Below, piece by piece: positions 26,336-35,127 of a DNA stretch of 64,000 nt; the stretch's first letter is position 1; each line of letters begins with the position of its first letter. This stretch comes from Rhodobacter sp. (GTDB taxonomy: Bacteria; Pseudomonadota; Alphaproteobacteria; Rhodobacterales; Rhodobacteraceae): assembly GCA_027489175.1 (NCBI GenBank), contig JAIYAE010000005.1, positions 1 through 64,000 of the forward strand, read 5' to 3'. The notes beneath the pieces were generated by a model. It saw only the letters and a list, made by a program, of their open reading frames with translations, searched no databases and had not been told where the DNA came from. A program made the translations under genes and the position numbers.

Positions 26336-26454
26336 TGGGGGGCTTTCAGCAAAACCGGGGAAAGCTGCCCCGGCCCCTGACCGCTACGCCCTTCGTTGCG
26401 GAATAGATATAAGCGGGCGCTTACTGGACCCGGCCTCAGCCCCGGCGCACGGGG
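26336..26454. other. Gap between eptA and the universal stress gene
   Basis: TAAGCG and CGCTTA form a 6-bp stem around 26410-26425, next to an AT-rich GATATAAG. It may be the 3' signal of the stress gene or part of the eptA promoter. I see no PmrA-type box I would trust. Confidence 0.3.
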
Positions 26455-26910
26455 TCAGGTGATCTCTTCCAGCCGTTCCTTCGACATGTCGCCGGGCACG
26501 ATGGTGATCGGGATCGGCAGGTTGCCTGACGCGCGGCTCATCGCGTTGACGAGGGGGCCGGGGCCTGCCTTGTCGGTGCCAGCCCCCAGTACCAGGACGC
26601 CGATCGAGGGATCATCCTTCACCTGGGCCAGAATCTCGGTCACCGGGTCACCTTCACGGATGACGAGTTCCGGATTCACGCCCTGCTTGTCGCGCATCCA
26701 CTTGGCGAAGACCTCGAAATGCGCCTCGATCCGTTCGCGGGCTTCGGCGCGCATCAGGTCGGCGACGCCCATCCAGTGCTGGTATTCCTCGGGCGGGATG
26801 ATCGACAGGATCGTCACCCCACCGCCGGTGTGCGCGGCGCGCAGGGCTGCAAAGCGCATCGCGTTCAGACATTCGCGGCTGTCGTCCAAGACGACCAGAA
26901 ACTTGCGCAT
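26455..26910 (-). CDS. Universal stress protein family protein
   Basis: A 151-aa single UspA domain. FLVVLDDSRECLNAMRFAAL at the N-terminus gives the nucleotide-binding Asp, and VLVLGAGTDKAGPGPLVNAM stands where ATP-binding members have G-x2-G-x9-G-S/T. NLPIPITIVPG closes the domain. Separate from its neighbours; 24 bp from the MATE gene upstream on the same strand, so possibly cotranscribed with it. Confidence 0.88.
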   Translation of the reverse strand: MRKFLVVLDDSRECLNAMRFAALRAAHTGGGVTILSIIPPEEYQHWMGVADLMRAEARERIEAHFEVFAKWMRDKQGVNPELVIREGDPVTEILAQVKDDPSIGVLVLGAGTDKAGPGPLVNAMSRASGNLPIPITIVPGDMSKERLEEIT

Positions 26911-26934
26911 GATGGCCCCCTTTTGGCCGGTCGA

Positions 26935-28257
26935 TCATTCCCGCACTGCAGGCGGAAGGCAAGCCTGTGCGGCGACAAGCGGACTGCGCCACAGCATCAG
27001 CGCACTGCGCGCGGCGAAAAGGACCATCATCGCCGCCCAAAGCCCGTGGTTGCCGAAGGGCAGGAACAGGGCCAACGCCAGCGCGTAAAGGGCGGCCGAG
27101 ATCAGCATCAGCCGCCGCATCTCGGCCGTCAGAAGCGCGCCGATGTAGATGCCGTCATAAGCCCAGGCGAGCGCGCCGAAGACCGGCGCGGCGGCGATCC
27201 AGGGCAGATGGGCGCGCGCCTCGGCCCGCACGCCGGGGTCGGTAGCCATCAGGTCAATCAGCCAGGGCCCCGCCACAACGAAGGCCAGCCCCAGCGCCAG
27301 CCCCCCCGCCACCGTCCAGATCAGGGACAGACGAATGGCCTGGCGCACCTCGCCCACCGCGCGCGCGCCGATGGCCTGGCCAACCAGCGTCTCAGCCGCA
27401 AAGGCAAAGCCGTCCAGCGCATAGGACAGGATACCAAGGAACTGCAGCAGCACCTGGTTCGCGGCAAGGGTCACATCGCCGAACCGCGCGCCAAGAAAGA
27501 CAAAGCTGGTAAAGCAGGCCTGAAGCACGACGGACCGGATCATGATGTCCCGGTTGACCGCGACCATCCGGATCAGCGCCACCCGGTCGCCGATCCGCGC
27601 CCAGGCCGCGCGTAATGCCGGGCCAAAGGCATCACGGCAGAACCAAAGGCCAAGGGCAAGCCCGGTCCATTCCGCGATCAGCGTGGCCCCGGCGACGCCT
27701 GCCACCCCCCAGCCAAGCGCCAGCACGAACCACAAGTCCAGCCCGATGTTCAGCCCGTTGATCCATAGCTGCAGCAGGAACACCGCCCGGGTGCGTTCGA
27801 CCGCGATCAGCCAGCCGGTGACGGCGTAAAGCCCGATGGTGGCAGGCGCGCCCCAGATGCGGATGGCCAGATATTGTCGGGTCAGCCCCTCCACCTCCGC
27901 ACTCGCGGGGGCAAGGGCGAAGGCCCCGGCGAAAAGGGCGATCTGCAGGCCGATTAGCACGACCCCGGCCCCAAGGCCGACTATCAGCGCGCGCAACAGG
28001 ACCGCCGTCCGCTCGGCCCCGTCGCCCGCGCCATGCGCCTGGGCGGCAAGGCCGCTGGTGCCCATCCTGAGGAACCCGAAGGCCCAGTAAAGTGTCGCGA
28101 GGATCACCGCGCCCAGACCCACGGCCCCAATCGGCGCTGCGGCACCCATTTGGCCGACAACCGCCGTGTCCACAGCCCCCAAGAGCGGCACGGTGGCATT
28201 GGACAGGACGATCGGCCCGGCAATGCGCCACAGCCGGGCGTGGGTGATATCGCTCAT
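26935..28257 (-). CDS. MATE family efflux transporter (DinF-like)
   Basis: A 440-aa inner-membrane exporter with twelve predicted segments in two MATE repeats. It starts [20 protein letters not shown], with PLLGAVDTAVVGQMG, the N-terminal motif of the DinF branch, and FLQFLGILSYALDGFAFAAE in the second half. Substrates are typically cationic drugs or oxidised metabolites exchanged for Na+ or H+. The start overlaps the first thioesterase gene's stop by 4 bp. Confidence 0.9.
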   Translation of the reverse strand: MSDITHARLWRIAGPIVLSNATVPLLGAVDTAVVGQMGAAAPIGAVGLGAVILATLYWAFGFLRMGTSGLAAQAHGAGDGAERTAVLLRALIVGLGAGVVLIGLQIALFAGAFALAPASAEVEGLTRQYLAIRIWGAPATIGLYAVTGWLIAVERTRAVFLLQLWINGLNIGLDLWFVLALGWGVAGVAGATLIAEWTGLALGLWFCRDAFGPALRAAWARIGDRVALIRMVAVNRDIMIRSVVLQACFTSFVFLGARFGDVTLAANQVLLQFLGILSYALDGFAFAAETLVGQAIGARAVGEVRQAIRLSLIWTVAGGLALGLAFVVAGPWLIDLMATDPGVRAEARAHLPWIAAAPVFGALAWAYDGIYIGALLTAEMRRLMLISAALYALALALFLPFGNHGLWAAMMVLFAARSALMLWRSPLVAAQACLPPAVRE

Positions 28258-28748
28258 CCTTTCGGCGCGACTGGCGGCATCAGGAAATGCCCGGTGGCCT
28301 GGGCAAAAAGGCGGCTGCGGTTATCCTGCCAGGCCTCAACGTGAACGCTGGCATAGCGGCGGCCGGAGCGGTTGACGCGGGCGCGGGCATAGGCGTCACG
28401 CGGCAGGCCTGCGCGCAGGTAGTCCACGGTAAAGTCGATGGTCTTTGGCAGGCGCAGGGGGCCTGTGGGCAGGCTGCCTTCAGCCTCAACCCCTTCCCAC
28501 AGCGATGACCAGGCAAGTTCGATGATCGCGGCCACCTCAAGGAAGGCCGCCGTCGCCCCGCCATGCAGGGCGGGCAGCATCGGGTTGCCGATCAGGCTGT
28601 CATGATAGGGCAGGACCGCCGTCAGCTCATCCCCCCGCCGGTCGAACTGGATGCCGAGAAAGCTGATGTAGGGGACACCTTCGACCAGCGAGCGCAAAAG
28701 CCCCTCGCGCCGCTGCTTGATGATCTGGACGGGTTCGGGGCGTTTCAT
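28254..28748 (-). CDS. PaaI family thioesterase (first of two)
   Basis: A 164-aa hotdog-fold protein. The active-site region is [18 protein letters not shown], the family's HGG motif followed by the acidic residue (E) on the central helix. [24 protein letters not shown] strands complete the fold. It overlaps the second thioesterase gene and the MATE gene by 4 bp each. Thioester substrates, probably acyl-CoA, are unknown. Confidence 0.87.
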   Translation of the reverse strand: MKRPEPVQIIKQRREGLLRSLVEGVPYISFLGIQFDRRGDELTAVLPYHDSLIGNPMLPALHGGATAAFLEVAAIIELAWSSLWEGVEAEGSLPTGPLRLPKTIDFTVDYLRAGLPRDAYARARVNRSGRRYASVHVEAWQDNRSRLFAQATGHFLMPPVAPKG

Positions 28749-29185
28749 GCGGTACCCCTGTCCACGGTGAAGGCCCCGGTGGCCATGGCGACGGGGCGGG
28801 TTTCATCGTCGTCGGTCGCGACGGCGCGGATGAAGGCCACGCTGCGGGTGACATGGTGACACTCGGCACGGGTGCGGATGGTCTGGCCGGGGGTGGCCGG
28901 GCGCATGTAGTCGATGCGCAGGTCAAGGGTCGCGGTGGAAATCCCCGCCTCTGGGTGGCTCATCACTGCGGCGCCGGCGGCGGTGTCCATCAGGGCGCTG
29001 ACTGCGCCGCCATGGATCACCCCGGTTGCCGGGTCGCCGATCAGGCGCGTGTCATAGGGCATCGACACGATGGCGACGCCTTCGCGGATGTCGTCCAGCT
29101 GCATCCCCAACGCCTGGGAGTGGGGCAGGGCCGCGATGAACTGGCGGGCGATCTTCAGGGTGTCGGGTTTCGGGGTATCGGGCAT
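28745..29185 (-). CDS. PaaI family thioesterase (second of two)
   Basis: A 146-aa hotdog thioesterase with [20 protein letters not shown], the usual HGG plus catalytic Asp arrangement, and [20 protein letters not shown], the typical PaaI beta-strand. It leads the minus-strand group thioesterase-thioesterase-MATE and is divergent from a MerR gene. The two thioesterases share the fold but are clearly diverged, so they probably form a heteromer or have different substrates. Confidence 0.9.
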   Translation of the reverse strand: MPDTPKPDTLKIARQFIAALPHSQALGMQLDDIREGVAIVSMPYDTRLIGDPATGVIHGGAVSALMDTAAGAAVMSHPEAGISTATLDLRIDYMRPATPGQTIRTRAECHHVTRSVAFIRAVATDDDETRPVAMATGAFTVDRGTA

Positions 29186-29247
29186 GGGGCCTCCGGTCTG
29201 TGGGCATCAAACCGCCGGACCGGGGCAAGCGCAAGGGGCCGCGACCG

Positions 29248-29276
29248 TTGCACCTGCCGCCCGCGTCAGGCTAGGC
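29248..29276 (+). promoter_or_regulatory. Candidate promoter of the first MerR gene
   Basis: TTGCAC (29248-29253) is followed after 17 bp by CTAGGC (29271-29276), about 20 bp before the MerR start at 29297. Spacing suits a sigma-70 promoter, though the -10 is weak. Confidence 0.35.
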
Positions 29277-29296
29277 TGTGGCGGGGAGGACTGCGC

Positions 29297-29680
29297 ATGC
29301 CCGACACTCGCCTGACCTTCAAGGAGATGTGCGCCCGGTTCGACGTGACGCCGCGGACCTTGCGCTACTATGAGTATATTGAGCTTCTGGCCCCGGAAAA
29401 GGAAGGCCGCGCCCGATTTTATGGCCCGCGCGAACAGGCCCGGATGAAGCTTATCCTGCGGGGGCGGCGCTTTGGGTTCAGCCTGGAGGAAATCCGCCAG
29501 TGGCTGCTGATCTATGGCAAGAAGGGCGAGAGGCCGCAGCTGGAGACCTGGCTTGCGCTGGCCGACCGGCAGCTTGAGGCGCTGGAAAAGCAGCGGGCCG
29601 AGCTTGACCTTGCCCTGGCCGATCTGCGCGCGCTGCGCGAGACGGCGGTGGCGGAGCTTGAGAAGCTGCCCCAGGACTGA
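29297..29680 (+). CDS. MerR family transcriptional regulator (first)
   Basis: A 127-aa regulator. The winged helix comprises [20 protein letters not shown] and RGRRFGFSLEEIRQWLLIYG; the C-terminal half is a dimerisation coiled coil (LEALEKQRAELDLALADLRA). No Cys ligands for metal are present. GGGGAGGA precedes the ATG, which rejects a much longer frame antisense to the thioesterase. It closely resembles the second MerR protein encoded 290 bp downstream, especially TPRTLRxYE and GxRFGFSLEx-IRQ, so the two are paralogues. Confidence 0.9.
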   Translation: MPDTRLTFKEMCARFDVTPRTLRYYEYIELLAPEKEGRARFYGPREQARMKLILRGRRFGFSLEEIRQWLLIYGKKGERPQLETWLALADRQLEALEKQRAELDLALADLRALRETAVAELEKLPQD

Positions 29681-29849
29681 CAGCGGCTGCCCACGCTGGA
29701 CAGCTTTTTTCCCTTTGCAGAATCATGGGCTTGGGCAGGGTCATTTACCCTTTGGTAAGATCCAGCCACCCGAAGTCAGGGATCCGATTGCCTTCAGACC
29801 CACCAAATCGGCCGGGTCCGGCGGGCAAGGTGCGGGGGTCAGGCTGACT

Positions 29850-29875
29850 TCACGTCAGCGGGATTCATGACGTGA
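29850..29875. promoter_or_regulatory. TCACGTCA/TGACGTGA inverted repeat upstream of the second MerR gene
   Basis: Perfect 8-base arms at 29850-29857 and 29868-29875 with a 10-bp spacer. They share the ACGT core with the 14-bp palindrome just downstream, so a second binding site for the same regulator is plausible. Confidence 0.45.
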
Positions 29876-29883
29876 CGTTACGC

Positions 29884-29897
29884 TGACGTTAACGTCA
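29884..29897. promoter_or_regulatory. Perfect palindrome TGACGTTAACGTCA, candidate MerR (LiuR-type) operator
   Basis: A perfect 14-bp palindrome lies 11 bp before TAATAT (29908-29913), a good -10 for the second MerR gene and acyl-CoA dehydrogenase operon. MerR proteins typically bind palindromes inside an overlong promoter spacer. ACGT-centred palindromes have been described for LiuR-type MerR regulators of acyl-CoA catabolism in proteobacteria, which fits the genes downstream. Confidence 0.6.
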
Positions 29898-29968
29898 ACC
29901 TCTCTGGTAATATCCACCTTGGGTGCGCATGTCACGCCGCGATGTAGGCACCCCTTTATGAGTTCAAG

Positions 29969-30439
29969 ATGACACGACCAGACCAGAAACCGGCAGAGCC
30001 AGAGGCCGCTGCCATGACCCGCAAGCCCGCCGCAAAGGCCGAAGTGATGACCATCCGCGAGATGTGTGCCGCTTATGACGTGACGCCCCGGACCCTGCGC
30101 TTTTACGAAGCGAAGGAGCTGCTCAGCCCGATCCGTGAAGGCACGCGGCGGCTGTTCACCCGGCGTGACCGGGCGCGGCTGACGCTGATCCTGCGCGGCA
30201 AGCGCTTTGGCTTCAGCCTGGAGGATATCCGCCAGACGCTGGACCTTTATGACCGCGACGGATCAGACGCCGCCCAACGCCAGCGCGCCTGCGAGATTGC
30301 CCGCGAACGCCTTGCCATCATGGAGGCACAGCGCGCCGAACTGGATGTGGCGATTGCCGATTTGAAGGCCGAACTCGCGGCTTCGGCGACGAACACTGCA
30401 ACACAGCGGGGGACGGCCCCCTCGCACGCGGCCGAATAA
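29969..30439 (+). CDS. MerR family transcriptional regulator (second), probable regulator of the acyl-CoA operon
   Basis: A 156-aa MerR protein. A low-complexity N-terminal stretch (about 25 residues) precedes the winged helix [20 protein letters not shown] and [19 protein letters not shown]; a coiled coil follows. An alternative ATG at 30014 would remove 15 residues of the extension and has AGAGG upstream. It lies 32 bp before the acyl-CoA dehydrogenase gene on the same strand, with palindromic operators upstream, so autoregulation and control of beta-oxidation genes by a LiuR-like mechanism are likely (inferred). Confidence 0.88.
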   Translation: MTRPDQKPAEPEAAAMTRKPAAKAEVMTIREMCAAYDVTPRTLRFYEAKELLSPIREGTRRLFTRRDRARLTLILRGKRFGFSLEDIRQTLDLYDRDGSDAAQRQRACEIARERLAIMEAQRAELDVAIADLKAELAASATNTATQRGTAPSHAAE

Positions 30440-30471
30440 GAGCCGACCAAGACAGGAAAGGACGACCCCCG

Positions 30472-32244
30472 ATGCCCAGCTATGCCGCCCCCGTCAAAGA
30501 CATGCAGTTCCTGCTGCATGAGGTTCTGAAGATCAGCGAAGCCGATATTCCCGGCTATGTCGATCTGGACGCCAGCTTTACCGGGGCGGTGCTGGATGAG
30601 GCGGCGAAGGTGGCCGAAGATATCCTGACACCGCTGAACGCACCGGGCGACCGCGAAGGCTGCCGGTTGGAAAACGGCGTAGTTCGGACGCCCGAGGGCT
30701 TCAAGGCGGCGTTTGATACCTTGCGGGAAGGTGGCTGGATGGCCCTTGACGCGCCGGAGGAATTTGGCGGGCAGGGCCTGCCGTACCTTATGCACACGGC
30801 GGTGAATGAGACGTTTGTCTCGGCCAACATGGCGTTCAACATGTATCAGGGCCTGACGCATGGCGCGGTTTCGGCGATCCTGGCGCATGGCACGGATGAC
30901 CAGAAGGCGCGCTGGCTGCCGAAGATGGTGTCCTGCGAATGGACCGGCACGATGAACCTGACCGAGCCGCATTGCGGCACGGACCTTGGAATGATGCGGA
31001 CCAAGGCCGACCCGCAGGCCGATGGCAGCTACAAGATCACCGGGCAGAAGATTTTCATCTCGGCCGGGGACCATGACCTTGCGGAGAACATCGTGCATCT
31101 GGTGCTGGCCAAGGCCCCCGGCGGCGGTGAGGGGACGAAGGGTATCTCTCTGTTCATCGTGCCGAAGGTGATGGTCAACGAGGACGGCAGCCTTGGCGCG
31201 CGGAACGCCGTTTCGGTCGGCAAGATCGAAGAAAAGATGGGGATTCACGCCAACGCCACCTGCGTGATGAACTATGACGGGGCGACCGGCTGGCTTTTGG
31301 GTGACCTGCACAAGGGCATGCGCGCCATGTTCACCATGATGAACGAGGCGCGGTTGGGCGTTGGCCTGCAAGGCTATGCCGTGGCTGAGGCCGCCTATCA
31401 GAACGCTTTGGCCTATGCCAAGGACCGCCTGCAGGGCCGTGCCGTGACCGGGGCGGAAAACCCGAACGGCCCGGCGGACCCGCTGATCGTCCACCCTGAT
31501 ATTCGCCGCAACCTGATGGAGCAGAAAAGCTTTGTCGAAGGCGCGCGGGCCTTCACCTTTTGGGGGGCCACGCTGATTGACCGGCACATGCGCAACCACG
31601 ATGCGGCGGCGGATGGGCTGATCGGCCTTTTGACCCCGGTCATCAAGGGGTTCCAGACCGACAAGGGTTTCGACATGGCGGTGCAGGCCCAGCAGGTGTT
31701 TGGCGGGCATGGCTATATCGAGGAATGGGGCATGTCGCAGTTTGCGAGGGATGCCCGGATTGCGATGATCTACGAAGGCGCCAATGGCGTGCAGGCGCTT
31801 GACCTTGTGGGCCGCAAGCTGGCCAGCGATGGCGGCAAGCATGTGATGGCGTTCTTTGACCTCGTGAAGGCCGAGATCAAGGCGCATGAGGGCGACGCGC
31901 GGATGAAGGGGCTGGTGGAGCCCTTGAAGGTTGCGTCCAAGCAGCTGCAGGCGGCGGGCATGTATTTCATGGGTCAGATGAAGACCCCGAATGCGGCGCT
32001 GGCAGGGTCCAACGACTTCATGCATATGATGGGCCATGTCTGCCTTGGCCTGATGTGGGTGCGGATGGCCGCTGCGGCCTATGCGGCGCTGGATGTCGGG
32101 GCGACCGACCGCGCGTTCTATGAGGCAAAGATCGCGACGGGCCGCTTCTACATGGCGCGGCAGTTGCCGGCCTGCGGGATGCACCTGGCGCGGATCGAGA
32201 CCGGGGCGGAAACGGTGATGGCACTGGCAGCGGACGCGTTCTGA
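30472..32244 (+). CDS. Acyl-CoA dehydrogenase with C-terminal extension (FadE/DmdC-like)
   Basis: A 590-aa flavoprotein dehydrogenase, longer than the usual 380 aa by an N-terminal segment ([13 protein letters not shown]) and a C-terminal acyl-CoA dehydrogenase-like domain (about 470-590). The FAD/substrate part shows [19 protein letters not shown] and [20 protein letters not shown], then [18 protein letters not shown]. This architecture is shared by long-chain dehydrogenases and by 3-methylmercaptopropionyl-CoA dehydrogenase (DmdC), so both are possible. With thiolase and FadJ downstream, fatty acyl-CoA oxidation is the simpler reading. Confidence 0.92.
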   Translation: MPSYAAPVKDMQFLLHEVLKISEADIPGYVDLDASFTGAVLDEAAKVAEDILTPLNAPGDREGCRLENGVVRTPEGFKAAFDTLREGGWMALDAPEEFGGQGLPYLMHTAVNETFVSANMAFNMYQGLTHGAVSAILAHGTDDQKARWLPKMVSCEWTGTMNLTEPHCGTDLGMMRTKADPQADGSYKITGQKIFISAGDHDLAENIVHLVLAKAPGGGEGTKGISLFIVPKVMVNEDGSLGARNAVSVGKIEEKMGIHANATCVMNYDGATGWLLGDLHKGMRAMFTMMNEARLGVGLQGYAVAEAAYQNALAYAKDRLQGRAVTGAENPNGPADPLIVHPDIRRNLMEQKSFVEGARAFTFWGATLIDRHMRNHDAAADGLIGLLTPVIKGFQTDKGFDMAVQAQQVFGGHGYIEEWGMSQFARDARIAMIYEGANGVQALDLVGRKLASDGGKHVMAFFDLVKAEIKAHEGDARMKGLVEPLKVASKQLQAAGMYFMGQMKTPNAALAGSNDFMHMMGHVCLGLMWVRMAAAAYAALDVGATDRAFYEAKIATGRFYMARQLPACGMHLARIETGAETVMALAADAF

Positions 32245-32249
32245 CGCCG

Positions 32250-32462
32250 ATGACCCGCCGAATCCGCCTGACCCGACGCTTTGCCACCGCGATGACCGAG
32301 GAGGGTCATCGCGCGCTGCGGCGGTTTTCAGCCGATACCGGGCTTGAGGAGGGGGAGGCGCTGTCCTTCCTCTTTGAAAACCTGGCGGCTGTGGTGGACG
32401 GCGATGAATTGGCCGCGCGCCTTGTCCAGTTCCAAAAGGACCTTGAGGCGCGCAAGACCTGA
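32250..32462 (+). CDS. Small protein between acyl-CoA dehydrogenase and GST genes, unknown
   Basis: A 70-aa frame: MTRRIRLTRRFATAMTEEGH, then LRRFSADTGLEEGEALSFLF and an acidic/amphipathic C-terminal helix. It sits 5 bp after the dehydrogenase stop and 30 bp before the GST start on the same strand with matching codon use, which supports real coding. The predicted helical, charged character would fit a small partner or regulator. I do not recognise the family. Confidence 0.6.
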   Translation: MTRRIRLTRRFATAMTEEGHRALRRFSADTGLEEGEALSFLFENLAAVVDGDELAARLVQFQKDLEARKT

Positions 32463-32492
32463 TGCCGGTCGGCCCGAGGAGGGGCCAATCTG

Positions 32493-33131
32493 ATGAGCCA
32501 GCCCATGAAACTGTATTCTTTCGGCGAAAGCGGCAACGCCTACAAATGCGCCCTGGCGCTGGTGATGACCGATCTGGAATGGGAGCCGGTCTTCGTCGAC
32601 TTTTTCAAGGGCGAGGCGCGCAGCCCGGAGTTCAAGGCCATCAACGAAATGGGCGAAGTGCCGGTGCTGGTTGACGGCGACACCACGCTGACGCAGTCCG
32701 GGGTGATCCTGGACTACATCAGCTCCAAGACCGGAAAGCTGGGCGGCAAGTCGGCGGCAGAGCGGCGCGAGGTCTTGCGCTGGCTTTTCTGGGACAATCA
32801 CAAGCTGTCGACGCAGATCGGGACCACGCGGTTCCTGATGAACTTCCTGCCCCCGGAAAAGCGGCCCGAGGCGGTGATTCCGTTCCTGCAGGGCCGTCTG
32901 AAAGCGGCTTATGGTGTCCTGAACGACCATCTGGCGGGCCGCAACTGGGTGGCGGGTGAAGCGGTGACGATCGCGGACCTGTCGTGCTGCGGCTACCTTT
33001 ACTATCCCGAACCCTACGGCTTTGACCGCAAGGATTGGCCCAATATCGACCGTTGGCTGGACCGCATCGCGGCCCTGCCCGGCTGGAAACACCCCTATGA
33101 CCTGATGCAGCGGGCCCTTCCCGCAACCTGA
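32493..33131 (+). CDS. Glutathione S-transferase family protein
   Basis: A 212-aa GST. The thioredoxin-like N-terminal domain (MKLYSFGESGNAYKCALALV, MGEVPVLVDGDTTLTQSGVI) binds glutathione; NEMGEVPVL gives the cis-Pro and LTQSG the gamma-glutamyl contact. The helical C-terminal domain holds VTIADLSCCGYLYYPE. It is embedded in the acyl-CoA operon, 10 bp before the thiolase gene. The substrate is unknown; removal of electrophilic or oxidised acyl products would fit. Confidence 0.9.
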   Translation: MSQPMKLYSFGESGNAYKCALALVMTDLEWEPVFVDFFKGEARSPEFKAINEMGEVPVLVDGDTTLTQSGVILDYISSKTGKLGGKSAAERREVLRWLFWDNHKLSTQIGTTRFLMNFLPPEKRPEAVIPFLQGRLKAAYGVLNDHLAGRNWVAGEAVTIADLSCCGYLYYPEPYGFDRKDWPNIDRWLDRIAALPGWKHPYDLMQRALPAT

Positions 33132-33141
33132 GGAGACCACC

Positions 33142-34353
33142 ATGTCCGACGCCTTCATCTATGACGCTGTCCGTTCCCCCCGTGGCAAAGGGCGGGCCGA
33201 TGGGTCGCTGCACGAACTGACCGCGGTGGCGCTGTCGGCCAAGGTGCTGAACGCGGTGAAGGAGCGGAACGGGCTGGAAGGCCACGCGGTTGAGGATGTG
33301 ATCTGGGGGAACGTGACGCAGGTGGGTGAACAGGGCGGGTGTCTCGCACGCTCGGCCGTGCTGGCATCGGACCTTGATGAGCGCATCCCCGGCCTTGCGA
33401 TCAACCGGTTCTGCGCGTCGGGCATGGAGGCGGTGAACCTGGCCGCCAACCAGGTGAAGGGTGGCGCGGGGCACGGCTATATCGCCGGCGGGGTAGAGAT
33501 GATGGGGCGCGTCGCCATGGGGTCGGACGGGGCGGCGATTGCCGTTGATCCGGGGCTGGCGATGAAGACCTACTTCGTGCCTCAGGGCATTTCGGCCGAC
33601 ATCATCGCCACTGAGTATGGCTTCACCCGAGACGATGCCGATGCGCTGGCGGTGGAATCTCAGCGCCGGGCTGTGCTGGCCTGGGCCGAAGGGCGGTTTG
33701 CGAAGTCGGTGCTTACGATCAAGGATCAGAACGGTCTGACCATTCTGGACCGCGACGAATACATCCGCCCCGGCACCGACATGCAGGCGCTGGGGGCCTT
33801 GAAGCCCGCCTTCAAGGATATGGGCGAGGCGATGCCCGGTTTCGACAAGGTCGCCCTGCTGAAGTACCCACATCTGGAGCGGATCCATCACATCCACCAT
33901 GCCGGAAACTCATCCGGGATCGTCGATGGCGCGGCGGCCGTGCTGATCGGCGATGCCGAGTTTGGCCGCGCGCATGGCCTGAAGCCCCGCGCCCGTATCC
34001 GCGCCACGGCCAAGATCGGCACCGACCCCACGATCATGCTGACCGGCCCGGTTCCGGCGACGCAGAAGATCCTGCACGACTCGGGTCTCAGCATCGGCGA
34101 TATCGACCTTTTCGAGGTGAATGAAGCCTTTGCCTCGGTCGTGCTGCGGTTCCAGCAGGCGTTTGACGTCGATCCGGCGCTGGTGAACGTCAACGGCGGG
34201 TCGATCGCGATGGGCCATCCGTTGGGGGCAACCGGGGCGATCATCATCGGCACTTTGCTGGATGAGCTGGAGCGTCAGGACAAGGCCATGGGTCTCGCAA
34301 CCCTTTGTATTGCAAGCGGAATGGGTGCCGCCACCATCATCGAGCGGGTGTGA
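33142..34353 (+). CDS. fadA: Acetyl-CoA C-acyltransferase (thiolase)
   Basis: A 403-aa thiolase of the FadA/FadI type, splitting 3-ketoacyl-CoA with CoA. The nucleophilic Cys is in NRFCASGMEAVNLAANQVKG (about residue 92). EVNEAFAS and NVNGGSIAMGHPLGATGA supply the catalytic His, and the second active-site Cys is in LCIASGMGAATIIERV at the C-terminus. GAGGAGACC-like SD precedes the ATG. It completes beta-oxidation with the FadJ-type protein 1.8 kb downstream. Confidence 0.93.
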   Translation: MSDAFIYDAVRSPRGKGRADGSLHELTAVALSAKVLNAVKERNGLEGHAVEDVIWGNVTQVGEQGGCLARSAVLASDLDERIPGLAINRFCASGMEAVNLAANQVKGGAGHGYIAGGVEMMGRVAMGSDGAAIAVDPGLAMKTYFVPQGISADIIATEYGFTRDDADALAVESQRRAVLAWAEGRFAKSVLTIKDQNGLTILDRDEYIRPGTDMQALGALKPAFKDMGEAMPGFDKVALLKYPHLERIHHIHHAGNSSGIVDGAAAVLIGDAEFGRAHGLKPRARIRATAKIGTDPTIMLTGPVPATQKILHDSGLSIGDIDLFEVNEAFASVVLRFQQAFDVDPALVNVNGGSIAMGHPLGATGAIIIGTLLDELERQDKAMGLATLCIASGMGAATIIERV

Positions 34354-34487
34354 CCCGATGCGCGCCTGCGCCCGCACAACGGATCGTTGCCGGGCCATGC
34401 GGTCCGTGCAAGGCCGCCATGATGTCGCCATAAGAATATGGCATGTCGGTTCTCTACGCCGGTCTTGGGCTGATTCTCCCAAGGTGA

Positions 34488-34949
34488 ATGCCGGTTCAAA
34501 CTGGATTGATGGCTGCCGCCGTGACCTATTCACAGATCATCGCAGAGATGCGTCGCCGCGCCGATGGGCTGATGGCGGGCACGCTGGACGATCTGGTGAA
34601 GGATTACAGCTTTCCCTTGCCTGTGGACCTTATGTCCACCCGGGTGATCGTGCGCAGCCGGGAAGAAAGCCTTGCCATGCTGGCCCTGCAACGCAAGGTC
34701 ATGCTGGAGCGGGGCATCACCGAATTGCAGCCGGATGTGACGGCGGTGGACCTGCCGCGCGCCGGGCGCTTCCGCGTCTGGGTGGACTGGCACGAAATCT
34801 CGCCCGGGCCCGAGGGCGGGCGCGTGTCATCGGCGGTCTATTTCTGCTCGGGCACGGGTGGGGCGTTGCGCATCCAGATGATCCAGTATCTGAGGCTGTC
34901 GATGCCAGAGTTGAAGCCGCAGTTTGCCGCGTTGGCGCTGACCGCCTGA
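34488..34949 (+). CDS. Hypothetical protein between thiolase and bicupin genes
   Basis: A frame of up to 153 aa; an ATG at 34509 (MAAAVTYSQIIAEMRRRADG) would give 146 aa and may be the better start. The middle part DDLVKDYSFPLPVDLMSTRV resembles the opening of small alpha+beta (SnoaL/NTF2-like) domains, but no catalytic motif is visible and I do not claim membership. It is on the same strand as its neighbours with a 134-bp gap upstream. Confidence 0.65.
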   Translation: MPVQTGLMAAAVTYSQIIAEMRRRADGLMAGTLDDLVKDYSFPLPVDLMSTRVIVRSREESLAMLALQRKVMLERGITELQPDVTAVDLPRAGRFRVWVDWHEISPGPEGGRVSSAVYFCSGTGGALRIQMIQYLRLSMPELKPQFAALALTA

Positions 34950-35127
34950 CACGCGGCGCGGCCTCGCGTTGGGGTCAGCCAGTCCCGAAGACTTGCCGGC
35001 ATGAGTGGCGGGCTGTGACCAGCAACCGTCATCCGGTTTCGTGCCGGCACCCTTGGGCTTTGCCGCGATCAAGTGATGCAGGGCTTGGGTGGGGTGAACC
35101 TGCCGCGCTTTCCCCGATGGTGCAGCC

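Noticed and set aside
30247..32184. A 645-codon open frame on the minus strand
   Set aside because: It is antisense to the well-supported acyl-CoA dehydrogenase gene, its protein is His/Arg-rich with no motif, and long antisense frames are expected in GC-rich DNA.
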